64,000 nucleotides of DNA from Verrucomicrobiia bacterium (GTDB taxonomy: Bacteria > Verrucomicrobiota > Verrucomicrobiia > Verrucomicrobiales > DEV007): the NCBI GenBank assembly GCA_030425385.1, contig JAUIAH010000026.1:47075-111074 (forward strand). Reading direction: 5' to 3'. A model generated the notes under the pieces. That model saw only the letters and a program-made list of their open reading frames with translations. It had not been told where the DNA came from and did no database searches. Below are positions 47,185 through 56,017 of this stretch, piece by piece; position 1 is the first letter of the stretch, and the number at the start of each line of letters is the position of its first letter. Both the position numbers and the translations under genes were made by a program.

Positions 47185-48816
47185 TTGCAACGGCTTCTTT
47201 CCAGTTTCCTTCTCCTCGCTTGTCTCCTTACTCGCCTCCAGGGCGAGGACGAGAATGCATGGGCATCGACAGAAATGGCCGCGCCTCCCCTCGATCCCAT
47301 TCCCAATAGGGATCCCTTTCTCGCAGACTACTATGAGTTGGCGCGCCAAGACCGTGCCCTGGAACGCCGGTCCGGGATTTGGCGAGATCGCGATGGCCGC
47401 ATTCGCCAGGTCGGCCAATGGGGATCGCTCTCTCATGAGAACCGCCTCCTCAGCAATGAACACCGTTGGGCCCCAACCCAGACGCATGCAGGAGGTCGCC
47501 ACCATGCGGCGGTGCAGCAAACGGCGGCAGGACAGGGACTCGCCCCTGTCCATGGAGGGTTCTCAGCCTACCGCCAACAAACGGGCCACTCAGACCCCAA
47601 TCTATCGGTAGGCCCGCTCGACCTGGCCTTCACCTGGAAGACGATCCTTGAGAGCACCGACAACTATTTCCATCACCCAAGTGACGAAGCCGATGCCCTC
47701 AGTCTCACGATGGGTATGATGGTCGACGGCGTTTGGCAAATCAGTGAGGGTCAAGCAATCGATCTTCGACTAGGCATGGGCGCGGACTACTGGATCGATG
47801 GACCAGGTGATGGTCGTGAAAGTGGCGACCTTCTCCTCAACGTGATCCCCAGCTCACAGATCAACTACCTGATCCACATTGGCGAAACAGTTCAGATTCG
47901 TCTCTATGACCGATTGGAAATCCGCCGCGACCTTGGCCGCAGCCTCTACAGCCTCGATGCTGTCGACGTGGCCGATCGCTGGTCAAATGCGGGTGGCGCT
48001 CGCATTTCGTGGCTGATGAACGAGCGGGTGAGCATTGAACTCGGCTATGAAATGGGCACTCAGGAAGCCTTTGATAGCGCGTTCACACGGATCGATCACC
48101 ATTGGAATACGACCTCAGCCCGCATCGGATACACCGACGATGCTTCCTATCACTTTGGCATCGAGGCCACGGCCTCTGCGATCGATTACGACGCGCATTC
48201 ACGAAACGATGGAGACAACTTCGGAGTGGGTCTGTTCGCCACCTGGGCCGTCTCAGACTACACCTCGATCTCCGCCAACCTGGGCTTTGAAGAATGGGAA
48301 TTTGATAGGAGCACGACGGCACCTGCCTTCGATCACCAAGGCCTCTATGGATCGCTCGGCATCTCAAATCAGTTGAATGAAACCTTTGGCCACACGCTTA
48401 CTTGGGCGCGCCAGAGTCAGTTGAGCGACTTTTCTAACATTGTCGAATCTCACTATATTCGCTACGGCATCGACTGGGATGCTGATAGCCGTCTCCGCCT
48501 AAGTGGCTATCTTTCTTACGGGCGTTCCGATGAGCGTGGAAATGCGCGACGTGAATCCTTGGATTACATGCAGGCGAATCTCGCCGCGCAGCAAAGCCTA
48601 ACGGATTACCTTAGCCTTGGAATTGGCGGAACCTATGGAGACACGAACTCCAATCTTGTCAATCGGAGCTACTCCTCCGTGCGCGGCCAGACCTGGCTCT
48701 CCTGGCAGCTAAACGAGCACTCTAGCTTCACCGCATCCTACGAATACTGGCAGATCCGGGGAGATCGCCAGGCCAAAGAGAATCGGCTCCGATTGGGAGC
48801 TTCTCTTTCATTCTAA
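47185..48816 (+). CDS. Outer membrane beta-barrel protein of an exopolysaccharide locus
   Basis: 543 residues from a TTG at 47185; no ATG is available before the first in-frame stop upstream, and this start yields a signal peptide (RLLSSFLLLACLLTRLQGED). From about residue 145 the sequence has alternating amphipathic strands rich in Tyr, Trp and Gly (SLTMGMMVDGVWQISEGQAI, IRYGIDWDADSRLRLSGYLS, QTWLSWQLNEHSSFTASYEY) and ends in LRLGASLSF with the terminal Phe typical of barrel assembly signals. Such barrels accompany Wza- and Wzc-like proteins in exopolysaccharide clusters and may be the outer-membrane exit. Residues 30-140 are polar with a possible periplasmic role. The Wza-like gene follows after 14 bases. 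Confidence 0.75.
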   Translation: MQRLLSSFLLLACLLTRLQGEDENAWASTEMAAPPLDPIPNRDPFLADYYELARQDRALERRSGIWRDRDGRIRQVGQWGSLSHENRLLSNEHRWAPTQTHAGGRHHAAVQQTAAGQGLAPVHGGFSAYRQQTGHSDPNLSVGPLDLAFTWKTILESTDNYFHHPSDEADALSLTMGMMVDGVWQISEGQAIDLRLGMGADYWIDGPGDGRESGDLLLNVIPSSQINYLIHIGETVQIRLYDRLEIRRDLGRSLYSLDAVDVADRWSNAGGARISWLMNERVSIELGYEMGTQEAFDSAFTRIDHHWNTTSARIGYTDDASYHFGIEATASAIDYDAHSRNDGDNFGVGLFATWAVSDYTSISANLGFEEWEFDRSTTAPAFDHQGLYGSLGISNQLNETFGHTLTWARQSQLSDFSNIVESHYIRYGIDWDADSRLRLSGYLSYGRSDERGNARRESLDYMQANLAAQQSLTDYLSLGIGGTYGDTNSNLVNRSYSSVRGQTWLSWQLNEHSSFTASYEYWQIRGDRQAKENRLRLGASLSF

Positions 48817-48830
48817 CATCAACCGCACAC

Positions 48831-49562
48831 ATGCTTCGTCCGCTCATCGTCATCCTCGCTGCCTGCAGCACCTCCTTCTTTCTCGTCGTCTCGTCTCTGG
48901 GAGCGCCTGATGATGCCGAGGGAAGCGCACGGGTCTCGCAGTCAGCAGCAGCCGTCGCCACGAGCAATTCCATGGAAGTGCTAGACGACACTCGCAAACT
49001 GATCGTCGGCGATGTTCTCAGCTTTCGTATCGTGGAGGATGAGGATCCCATCACTCGCGTCATCGTCACGGACTCGGGTGAAGTCGAGATTCCCTACATC
49101 GGTCGCGTCCGCGCCAAGGATCTCACGTGCAAACAGGTCGCGCTCAAGGCGAAACGCCTTCTTGAGAAAGATTACTACTACAAGGCGACGGTCCTCCTCG
49201 GCCTCGACTACAATACTTACGGCGCGCGACACAAACGGACCGCCAATGCCACCCAACGCCATGCGGCGGTCAATGCCACCACAGGCTACACACTCATGGG
49301 GCAGGTCATGCGGCCTGGCATTTATCCCTTACCCGATGATGAAGTCTTCACAGTCAGTCACGCCATTCTTCGCAGCGGCGGATTCGAGAAATTTGCCAAT
49401 GAGAAGCGCGTGCGCCTCCTACGCAAGACGGACCGTTCCAAGGAACCGAAGGAGTACACCATCGATCTCCACGAGGTGATGCAGCGCGGACGCCTGAAAC
49501 ATGATATTCCTCTCCATGCAGGTGACGTCATTATTGTGGATCGGAAACTAATCAATTTCTAG
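48831..49562 (+). CDS. Wza-like polysaccharide export protein
   Basis: 243 residues. N-terminal MLRPLIVILAACSTSFFL carries a possible lipobox (L-A-A-C at 9-12), although an ordinary signal peptide ending near SSLGAP is also possible. The PES (polysaccharide export) domain follows: RKLIVGDVLSFRIVEDEDPI, SGEVEIPYIGRVRAKDLTCK and ALKAKRLLEKDYYYKATVLL. A SLBB-like domain ends the protein: YTLMGQVMRPGIYPLPDDEV, VSHAILRSGGFEKFANEKRV and PLHAGDVIIVDRKLINF. It forms the periplasmic or outer-membrane conduit for exopolysaccharide. The Wzc-like gene starts 3 bases after its stop. Confidence 0.88.
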   Translation: MLRPLIVILAACSTSFFLVVSSLGAPDDAEGSARVSQSAAAVATSNSMEVLDDTRKLIVGDVLSFRIVEDEDPITRVIVTDSGEVEIPYIGRVRAKDLTCKQVALKAKRLLEKDYYYKATVLLGLDYNTYGARHKRTANATQRHAAVNATTGYTLMGQVMRPGIYPLPDDEVFTVSHAILRSGGFEKFANEKRVRLLRKTDRSKEPKEYTIDLHEVMQRGRLKHDIPLHAGDVIIVDRKLINF

Positions 49563-49565
49563 TCC

Positions 49566-51641
49566 ATGACGACCCTTCCCTATCAAACACAGACAAGTCG
49601 TCCGCACGCGGAGCGTTGGCAGCGCTACTGGCGCTTGATCACGCGTCGATGGTGGATCTTGCTTTTGTTAGTCAGCATCTCCGTTTGCTATCGAGCCTAT
49701 CAACTTCGCCAACAGCCAGTCGAGTATTCCTCCAGCGCAAAGCTCGTACTGCAAGGAAGGATCCAGCTCAGCAAGTCCTCTACGTATCAGGAGGAAATGA
49801 GCCACCTCTTCGGCACCCAGAAGAATATCCTGGAGGGCCGGAATCTCCGCGCGCGGGTCAAAGATCAGCTCAGTTTGACTCATCCCGACCTCAAGCCTTC
49901 TTCCGTCCGGCTATTTGTGGAACGCGAACAAATGTCAGGCGTGATCAACCTACGTGCTCGAGGACAGTCCGGTCCGTACACGCAGGCCTACCTCGATAGC
50001 GTCCTGGACAATTACATGGCGATTCGCAGTGAAATGCGGGCTAGCGTTTCGGGGCAAACACTCTCCGCCATCACGGAACAGCTCAACCGGCTCTCTGAGA
50101 AGATCGAAGAGGAAGAGCACGCGCTCACGGAATATCGCAATAAGCACGATTTGATTCTCGCGAAAGAAGGCCAGAACAAGGCGGCAGAATACCTCGATCG
50201 CCTCATGGATAAGCGTGCGAGCTTGGAAACACGCCTGAGCTTCATCCGCAAGCTTGATGTGGAGCAAGATATCAACCGCCGGAGTCAATTGATCTCCGCC
50301 CCCATGACTCTTGCCGATGATGGTCACGCCACCCCTCACGATTCCTTGGCCGGATCAGAACGCGACTTCCTCCGAACCAAACGCGAGATCGCCATGCTAG
50401 AGGTTGAACTCAATCGCATGTCGCAAGTGATGAAGCCCAAGCATCCCAAGATCCGCTCACTGAATGCACGGATTGCTAATTTGAAAGCCCTCCTCAACGT
50501 CTTCCGGCAAGAAAGCGAGACACTGAACACGGAGAGAGCCCGGGCGTTGGAAGTGGAATTGGAGAATCTCAATCAGGAGATCGCCGCGTGGGAAGCCAAG
50601 ACCAGCGAGATGCAAAGGCTCCTAGCAGAATCTCAGCGATTGCAAGAGAAACTCAACCGCACACGCACGAATCACAAGGAACTCCTACTTCGCATGCACG
50701 AGGTCGATCAAGCGCGAAGTCTCGACCAGGACAACTTCACCGTCATGGAGCGGGCATCAGCTCCGAGCAAGGCGCACCAGGACTCTCGCAAACCCCTCAT
50801 TTCTGCGGCTTTGCTAGGACTGGTTGCGGGTGCAGGGATCCTCCTTCTCATCAATCACTTTGATGATCGCCTCCATTCCTCGACCGAATACTTTGAGCGC
50901 TTTGCCTATGATTTCCTTGGATCGATCCCTGAAATCTCCCGAGATGAGAGCCAACGCCTCGTCTCTGCTGATGATGAGCGCCCATTCTTTGCAGAATCCT
51001 ATCGCAAGCTGCGATCCTCCATCCTTTACAAGAAATGGGACGGTACTCGCCCCAGTACGATCCTTGTCACGAGCGCCATCCCCTTTGATGGCAAATCGAC
51101 CGTCGCGAGCAACCTGGCAACTGTCTTCGCGATGTCAGGATCCAAGGTCCTCCTCATCGATGGCGACCTTCGCCGGGGTGCCTTGCACGACCGATTCGGC
51201 CAGCGCAATGACAAGGGACTCAGCGAGGTCCTGACCGGTCATTGCGAACTCGCCGATGTCATCGTGCCCACTGGGCATGGATTGCTCGATCTCCTTCCTC
51301 GCGGGCAGGCGTCCATCGATACGGTGGAGGCCTTTCTCCGTCATTCCACACGGGAAATGTTCCAGCGCCTTGACGCGGTCTATGACTACGTGGTCATCGA
51401 TTCCGCCCCAGTCCTAGTTGCTGACGACACCCTATCACTTGCCCCTCTCGCAGACACCACGCTCTTCGTCATCCGTCTCGACCGGACACCAGCACGGTTG
51501 GCGGAGAAAGCCCTCACCAATCTCGAACAACGTCAGGTCACCGTCGGTGGCGTGATCTTGAATTTCGATCACGCCTACATCGGAGAGTACTACGCCTACG
51601 ACTACTCCAAATACTACGCCAAGGTGGGGGAAACTACGTGA
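49566..51641 (+). CDS. Wzc-like polysaccharide co-polymerase / tyrosine autokinase
   Basis: 691 residues. The Wzz-like part begins with a transmembrane segment near 28-45 (WWILLLLVSISVCYRAYQL), a long coiled coil at about 160-400 (LNRLSEKIEEEEHALTEYRN) and a second segment near 405-425 (ISAALLGLVAGAGILLLI). The BY-kinase domain follows: ILVTSAIPFDGKSTVASNLA (Walker A, near 502), KVLLIDGDLRRGALHDRFGQ (Walker A') and YDYVVIDSAPVLVADDTLSL (Walker B). The C-terminus EYYAYDYSKYYAKVGE has six tyrosines for autophosphorylation. It controls chain length and export. The 3' end overlaps the convergent FAD oxidoreductase gene by 8 bases. No glycosyltransferase, flippase or polymerase is adjacent. Confidence 0.9.
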   Translation: MTTLPYQTQTSRPHAERWQRYWRLITRRWWILLLLVSISVCYRAYQLRQQPVEYSSSAKLVLQGRIQLSKSSTYQEEMSHLFGTQKNILEGRNLRARVKDQLSLTHPDLKPSSVRLFVEREQMSGVINLRARGQSGPYTQAYLDSVLDNYMAIRSEMRASVSGQTLSAITEQLNRLSEKIEEEEHALTEYRNKHDLILAKEGQNKAAEYLDRLMDKRASLETRLSFIRKLDVEQDINRRSQLISAPMTLADDGHATPHDSLAGSERDFLRTKREIAMLEVELNRMSQVMKPKHPKIRSLNARIANLKALLNVFRQESETLNTERARALEVELENLNQEIAAWEAKTSEMQRLLAESQRLQEKLNRTRTNHKELLLRMHEVDQARSLDQDNFTVMERASAPSKAHQDSRKPLISAALLGLVAGAGILLLINHFDDRLHSSTEYFERFAYDFLGSIPEISRDESQRLVSADDERPFFAESYRKLRSSILYKKWDGTRPSTILVTSAIPFDGKSTVASNLATVFAMSGSKVLLIDGDLRRGALHDRFGQRNDKGLSEVLTGHCELADVIVPTGHGLLDLLPRGQASIDTVEAFLRHSTREMFQRLDAVYDYVVIDSAPVLVADDTLSLAPLADTTLFVIRLDRTPARLAEKALTNLEQRQVTVGGVILNFDHAYIGEYYAYDYSKYYAKVGETT

Positions 51642-53322
51642 CAGGCCAAGCCAACTCCACCCCTTGTTTCTCAAGATACTTTTGAAATTCTGTCAGGCGT
51701 GCTTGATTGTTCCGGACCTCTCGCGGAAGGAGCCCATGCGTCTGCGAATACGCGACCAGGGCCCCCACGGCCTCTCCAATACCCCACTCCACCGGGTGCA
51801 AGCGATAGCATCCGTTGGTGACATGGGTCGAACCAAGATTCTTACACGCTGGCAAGACGTTCTCCACCTCACGCGGCAAGAGAGCCCCTAGCGGAATTTC
51901 GAAAGGAAGGGCATCGAAATCGATGTAATTGTCCCCACTTGTGCTCGGATGGAGATCAATGGGATAATAGCCAATGCCGACGGCATCCGGATAGCGGACG
52001 GCACCAGTTCCAGGCCCGGCCTCCTCTTCCCGTTGCGCCTTTCCGCAGTGCCCTTCCACAATCGTTGTTTCCGCCAAGATACGGCGGGACTCTCTCACAT
52101 AGGGATACTTGGCAAGGCCATCACGGGTCCCCATCACTTCTGGTCGTAGACGCAATCCAGGATAACCCAATCCGCCATCGTGGCGCGGTGCTTCGGTTTG
52201 CATCCAATAGAGCAGCGAAAGACTCAGCTGCTTGCCCTCCCGAATGGCCGCCTCTTTCATCATCTCACCTCCGCCAATCAGCGGTTTCAGAAAGTAATCG
52301 TTCTGAGGCCAATTGACGAGTGAGAGGTCGCGATGACCGGATGGCGGCTGAAAGGTGGTACTGGCAGCGATCCTCCGATAGGTCCACAAATTGACGACGC
52401 CATCGTGGTCATTGCCCACCGGATTGAATCCTAGCTTCCTGGGCTCCCTACTGCGAGGATGGGTGTAGGTCCAGTCTAACAACTTCCCAGGCCATGGAGG
52501 TGTCATCGTAGGCACGAAGTCTTTCCAAAAGCCATAGTCCGCAGGAGGATCCGCCACATGTGATTCGCCAGGTCGATGCTCCAGCGCAAAGCAGACGGTG
52601 AACGCTTGCTGATTGGCGGGATCCTCTTTCTCGGCGGCATGCCATTCCTGAGTTTCCGAGCGCGCCTCGGCGCCCGTGCGGTAGGCGGTTTGTGTCAATG
52701 GCAGGAGATCCCCTAACTCCGTGGCGTCGACGAAGCATGGCGCTTGCAATTCGCGCTCGACCCCGTCTCGCTGAGAACGCACGGCCACGGTGCGCACCCG
52801 GGCTCCAACTCGCTCCGCACGCAGAGGCACATGTTCTAGCAGGACCGTCAATTGGCCACGACTACGATAAGGCGCGAGCGCGTTCTCGATGACCGCGAGA
52901 GCGACTCGCGGTTCATGACATAGGCGCGAAACAGATCCCCTTCCAGGATTCAGCTTTGGATCGTTCTTTGCAACTTCTGTGAGAGGATAGTGGCGCCGGT
53001 AGTATGATCGAATCTCCTCCCGTAGGGATCGGTATCGGCGAGTGGCTCCATGGGTTTCGATCCACGCGTGTTCGTCTGGCGGGACCGCTTGAGACGTCAA
53101 TTGACCACCTAACCAATCTGTTTCTTCCGTCAGAATCACCCGCAATCCGTTCTCAAGCGCGGTCAGCGCCGCCGCGCATCCTCCCAAGCTACCACCAATG
53201 ATCACGAGCTCAGCGCTCATCCCCCGCCCCACACGCCGTTCCTGGGCGGCGCGCAGAGATCGCGGCAGCCATAGCGATGCCGCAGCACCGGTCGAAACCC
53301 GCAGGCACTGACGACGCTTCAT
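51634..53322 (-). CDS. FAD-dependent oxidoreductase, exported (possible Tat substrate)
   Basis: 562 residues. The N-terminus MKRRQCLRVSTGAAASLWLP has twin arginines and a hydrophobic stretch compatible with Tat export. The FAD dinucleotide-binding motif AELVIIGGSLGGCAAALTAL is at about 37-56, followed by GLRVILTEETDWLGGQLTSQ, characteristic of the FAD-dependent oxidoreductase group PF12831. APCFVDATELGDLLPLTQTA and a C-terminal region with NVLPACKNLGSTHVTNGCYR complete the fold. Substrate unknown. It begins inside the stop of the small upstream gene (4-base overlap, 53319-53322), so it is the last gene of the FHA-GrpE/Hsp70 operon. It is also convergent with the Wzc-like gene. Confidence 0.82.
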   Translation of the reverse strand: MKRRQCLRVSTGAAASLWLPRSLRAAQERRVGRGMSAELVIIGGSLGGCAAALTALENGLRVILTEETDWLGGQLTSQAVPPDEHAWIETHGATRRYRSLREEIRSYYRRHYPLTEVAKNDPKLNPGRGSVSRLCHEPRVALAVIENALAPYRSRGQLTVLLEHVPLRAERVGARVRTVAVRSQRDGVERELQAPCFVDATELGDLLPLTQTAYRTGAEARSETQEWHAAEKEDPANQQAFTVCFALEHRPGESHVADPPADYGFWKDFVPTMTPPWPGKLLDWTYTHPRSREPRKLGFNPVGNDHDGVVNLWTYRRIAASTTFQPPSGHRDLSLVNWPQNDYFLKPLIGGGEMMKEAAIREGKQLSLSLLYWMQTEAPRHDGGLGYPGLRLRPEVMGTRDGLAKYPYVRESRRILAETTIVEGHCGKAQREEEAGPGTGAVRYPDAVGIGYYPIDLHPSTSGDNYIDFDALPFEIPLGALLPREVENVLPACKNLGSTHVTNGCYRLHPVEWGIGEAVGALVAYSQTHGLLPREVRNNQARLTEFQKYLEKQGVELAWPVT

Positions 53323-53663
53323 TCTTCGATGTGATCGAGGTAACGATGACGCACTTCCACGATCGCATCGAGCATGCGCTCCGCCTGATCACGCAACTCA
53401 GGATTCAAGCTGCTAGCCGCCCGATTGTGACGACGGTAGAGCTTGGCCAAGTGCGCCCGCATCTCATCTTCCGTCATGCCATCGCGCAAATCACAGAGTT
53501 CCTCTGCCGACGCGTCCCACGCCAATGGCGCGACCGGATCCGCTTCCGTCGCCGAGACATGAGCAACGTCCTCCACCACGTCAGGGGTGGCCGTCGGTGC
53601 GGCCTCCTCTTCCAATGAAGCCTCGCGTCGCCCAAAGAGCTTTCTAAGAAACTTGAATAACAT
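53319..53663 (-). CDS. Small acidic protein of Hsp70 operon, possible degenerate J-like protein
   Basis: 114 residues. A basic N-terminus (MLFKFLRKLFGRREASLEEE) is followed by a disordered acidic stretch (residues 20-50) and a helical C-terminus: EDEMRAHLAKLYRRHNRAAS then SLNPELRDQAERMLDAIVEV and RHRYLD. Two helices separated by a loop, with H-N-R near the place of the J-domain H-P-D, resemble a J-domain in pattern only; the HPD needed to stimulate Hsp70 ATPase is absent. The location, 4 bases after the Hsp70 stop and overlapping the oxidoreductase start, is the main support. Without this context I would call it a hypothetical protein. Confidence 0.55.
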   Translation of the reverse strand: MLFKFLRKLFGRREASLEEEAAPTATPDVVEDVAHVSATEADPVAPLAWDASAEELCDLRDGMTEDEMRAHLAKLYRRHNRAASSLNPELRDQAERMLDAIVEVRHRYLDHIEE

Positions 53664-53667
53664 ACGC

Positions 53668-55161
53668 CTACTCGATCTTGAGTTCTCGGAACTGCTTGAC
53701 CTTCTCTAACACTTCTTCTTCCGAGAGAACGCCTTCTCCCTTGTATTCAATCTGTATTTCTTTGCTGATGCCAGAATCTTCATCCGTCACCCGCGCATGC
53801 ACGCGCTGGTTGGCGTCATAGCTATAGGTCACCTTCACCTTGCAACCCGCAGGGCGCCCTTCTGGAACGTCCAAGGTGATGCGTCCGATCACATCCACGT
53901 AGCGCGGGTCTTCATCTTCCCCCTGCGTGATATCAACCGCGATCGACATCTCGTTGTCCTCTGACGTGGCATACGTTTCTGTGATGGAGCACGGGATGGG
54001 CGTGTTCTTGCGAATGACCACCGAGTTCTGAAGCGTTTCGTGCCCAGTTTCGGGATCATCCACGAGAGCCAGCGTTCCATATCCGTGGTTGCACACCTCG
54101 GAGACTTCGGAGACCTGACTGGCAAATAGTGCTGCTCCCAGAGCCACACATTCATCGACATTTCCACAGGAGAGTGGTTCAAAGCCAAACGTCTCCTGTA
54201 GCAAACGACGCACCACCGGCATGCGCGTGCTCCCTCCGACCAGGACCACATGATCGATCGCGTTCGCCTCCATCTGCAGCGAGTCTAACGCTTGCTCGAC
54301 TAACATCACCGTTCTCGTCAACAAGCGACGGACGGCTGCCTCAAACAGATCACGCGACAGTTCCACGCGGGCGAGACCCCGCTCACGATTCCCGACCGTG
54401 CCATGAACCTGCTGCAACTTGGAGAGCATCTTCTTGTCCGATTCCCCCGACTGGAGGGCACGACGTCTCTCTGCCTCATTGGTGTAGAGCTCGCCCCCCT
54501 TCTGCTCGCGATACTGTGCCGCGTAGAGATCGAGAATCTCCTCGTCGAAATGGTCGCCCCCCAAATGGCGCGCGCCCTCAGAAAGGAGAATACGAAAGTG
54601 ATTACTTGCGGGATCGATATCCAGGATCGTCACGTCTAGCGTCCCCCCCCCGAGATCATAGACCATCACCCGCCCGGAAATCTGTTTGGCATGGGCATAG
54701 TACAAGGCCGCAGCCGTTGGTTCATTGACGATCCGCTTCACGTCCAAGCCCGCAATGCGTGCAGCGTTGATCGTCGCTTTCCGGGCCAATTCGTTGAAAT
54801 TGGCAGGCACCGTGATCACGACTTCTTCGAAATCACCCAGAATGGTGGAGCAATCGCGTTTGAGTTTGGCAAGAATGATCGCGGAGATCTCCGTCGGCGT
54901 CCATTTCTCACCATCCATCTCCACCACGTAGTTCGGATCATCCATGCGACGCTTGATACCGAAGACGGTGCGGTCCGCATCACCACCATCACGGGCGGCC
55001 GAGCCTACCAATTTGATCGTTTCGTGAGGATCAAAGTAGACCACCGAGGGCGTCAAGCGTTCGCCATCTGCGTTGGGAACGATCTCGGGATTCCCATCAG
55101 CACGCAAGTAGGCGAGGCCCGATGTGCTGGTACCCAGATCAATGCCAATGTGCTTCTTCAT
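53668..55161 (-). CDS. Hsp70-family protein lacking the helical lid
   Basis: 497 residues. Hsp70 ATPase motifs are complete: [80 protein letters not shown] and [20 protein letters not shown]. The beta-sandwich domain follows (RKNTPIPCSITETYATSEDN, GRITLDVPEGRPAGCKVKVT), but the chain ends just after it with a short helix (LSEEEVLEKVKQFRELKIE). There is no alpha-helical lid, so substrate affinity is probably low, as in other specialised Hsp70s of the HscC/YegD kind. It follows the FHA-GrpE gene after 31 bases and precedes the small J-like gene by 4. A client protein is not known. Confidence 0.88.
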   Translation of the reverse strand: MKKHIGIDLGTSTSGLAYLRADGNPEIVPNADGERLTPSVVYFDPHETIKLVGSAARDGGDADRTVFGIKRRMDDPNYVVEMDGEKWTPTEISAIILAKLKRDCSTILGDFEEVVITVPANFNELARKATINAARIAGLDVKRIVNEPTAAALYYAHAKQISGRVMVYDLGGGTLDVTILDIDPASNHFRILLSEGARHLGGDHFDEEILDLYAAQYREQKGGELYTNEAERRRALQSGESDKKMLSKLQQVHGTVGNRERGLARVELSRDLFEAAVRRLLTRTVMLVEQALDSLQMEANAIDHVVLVGGSTRMPVVRRLLQETFGFEPLSCGNVDECVALGAALFASQVSEVSEVCNHGYGTLALVDDPETGHETLQNSVVIRKNTPIPCSITETYATSEDNEMSIAVDITQGEDEDPRYVDVIGRITLDVPEGRPAGCKVKVTYSYDANQRVHARVTDEDSGISKEIQIEYKGEGVLSEEEVLEKVKQFRELKIE

Positions 55162-55192
55162 GAGGTTCGCGACACGTCACCAGCCACATGGG

Positions 55193-56017
55193 CTAACTGG
55201 CAACAACCTTCCTAGCAGTCACATGCGCCTTGCGCAAGATGACGGGTTTAGCCCCCTCGGGCTGACGGAGATACCCATCGTGCAAGGTGGCGACAATGTG
55301 ATTGCTCCCTGGTTTCTTACCGGCCTTTCCTTCACGCAAGGTATCGATGATTTGAATCTTTCGACGCATCTCTCTATCAATCTCGGTATCTGGCGCGAAG
55401 GAGAATGTCTTCACCTCATACTGGGCCAGCATGTCCTGGAAAGACTGTTTTAAAACATCCAAATCCGAAACGACTTCAGGGTCCTTCTTGACGTCACGGT
55501 AGCGCTCTAGCAAATCGTCTATCAGATCAATGCGTTGGATCAGCCCGCGGCAAAGCTCTTCGAGATCCACGGTCTTCCCATCGGTGTCCGATGGATCAGG
55601 AATCGGACGCCGAGTGGCTGCCTTGATCGTCTCGACGTCAATGATAGGGATCTCCTGTTTGGGACGATCTATCGACGGACGCTGCAACGGCTTCGGCGCA
55701 AGCGGCCGCGCCACGGCATCCAACAAAAGCGTGCTTTCAAGGATGCCCAAGACCATCCGATCGCCCGGCTGCAAGCGCACTTCTTCTGCTCCCAGTCGCG
55801 CCCCATTCACCCGTGTCCCGTTGTGGGAACCGAGATCACGGACGAAGAAGCCCTTCTGCTTCGCGTCGTATCGCAACACCGCATGAGTCGACGACAAGTG
55901 GGGATCAGGAATGCAGACGGCATTCTCGGGCTGTCGCCCAATGGTGGTCTCCCCATCTTCGGAGATTTCAAACCGACGAGGTTCACCATGAGGATCTGCG
56001 ATCAATAAAGTGGCCAT
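55193..56017 (-). CDS. FHA domain fused to GrpE-like nucleotide exchange domain
   Basis: 274 residues from the ATG at 56017 (MATLLIADPHGEPRRFEISE); the frame opens 20 codons earlier but the FHA fold starts here. The FHA phosphothreonine-binding core is intact: TTIGRQPENAVCIPDPHLSS then THAVLRYD (G-R and S-x-x-H) and DLGSHNGTRVNGARLG (N-G), residues about 20-75. After a Pro-rich linker (105-150) comes a helical segment LCRGLIQRIDLIDDLLERYR, and then a region matching the GrpE C-terminal domain: SFQDMLAQYEVKTFSFAPDT, IDREMRRKIQIIDTL, SNHIVATLHDGYLRQPEGAK and PVILRKAHVTARK. GrpE domains release ADP from Hsp70, and the next gene is an Hsp70. The fusion suggests nucleotide exchange steered by binding to a phosphoprotein. 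The assignment of the GrpE part rests on pattern matching. Confidence 0.75.
   Translation of the reverse strand: MATLLIADPHGEPRRFEISEDGETTIGRQPENAVCIPDPHLSSTHAVLRYDAKQKGFFVRDLGSHNGTRVNGARLGAEEVRLQPGDRMVLGILESTLLLDAVARPLAPKPLQRPSIDRPKQEIPIIDVETIKAATRRPIPDPSDTDGKTVDLEELCRGLIQRIDLIDDLLERYRDVKKDPEVVSDLDVLKQSFQDMLAQYEVKTFSFAPDTEIDREMRRKIQIIDTLREGKAGKKPGSNHIVATLHDGYLRQPEGAKPVILRKAHVTARKVVAS

Noticed and set aside
47144..47611. Alternative frame starting from ATG 47144 with a signal-like N-terminus
   Set aside because: It runs into low-complexity basic sequence, while the TTG-started frame at 47185 continues as a full beta-barrel.
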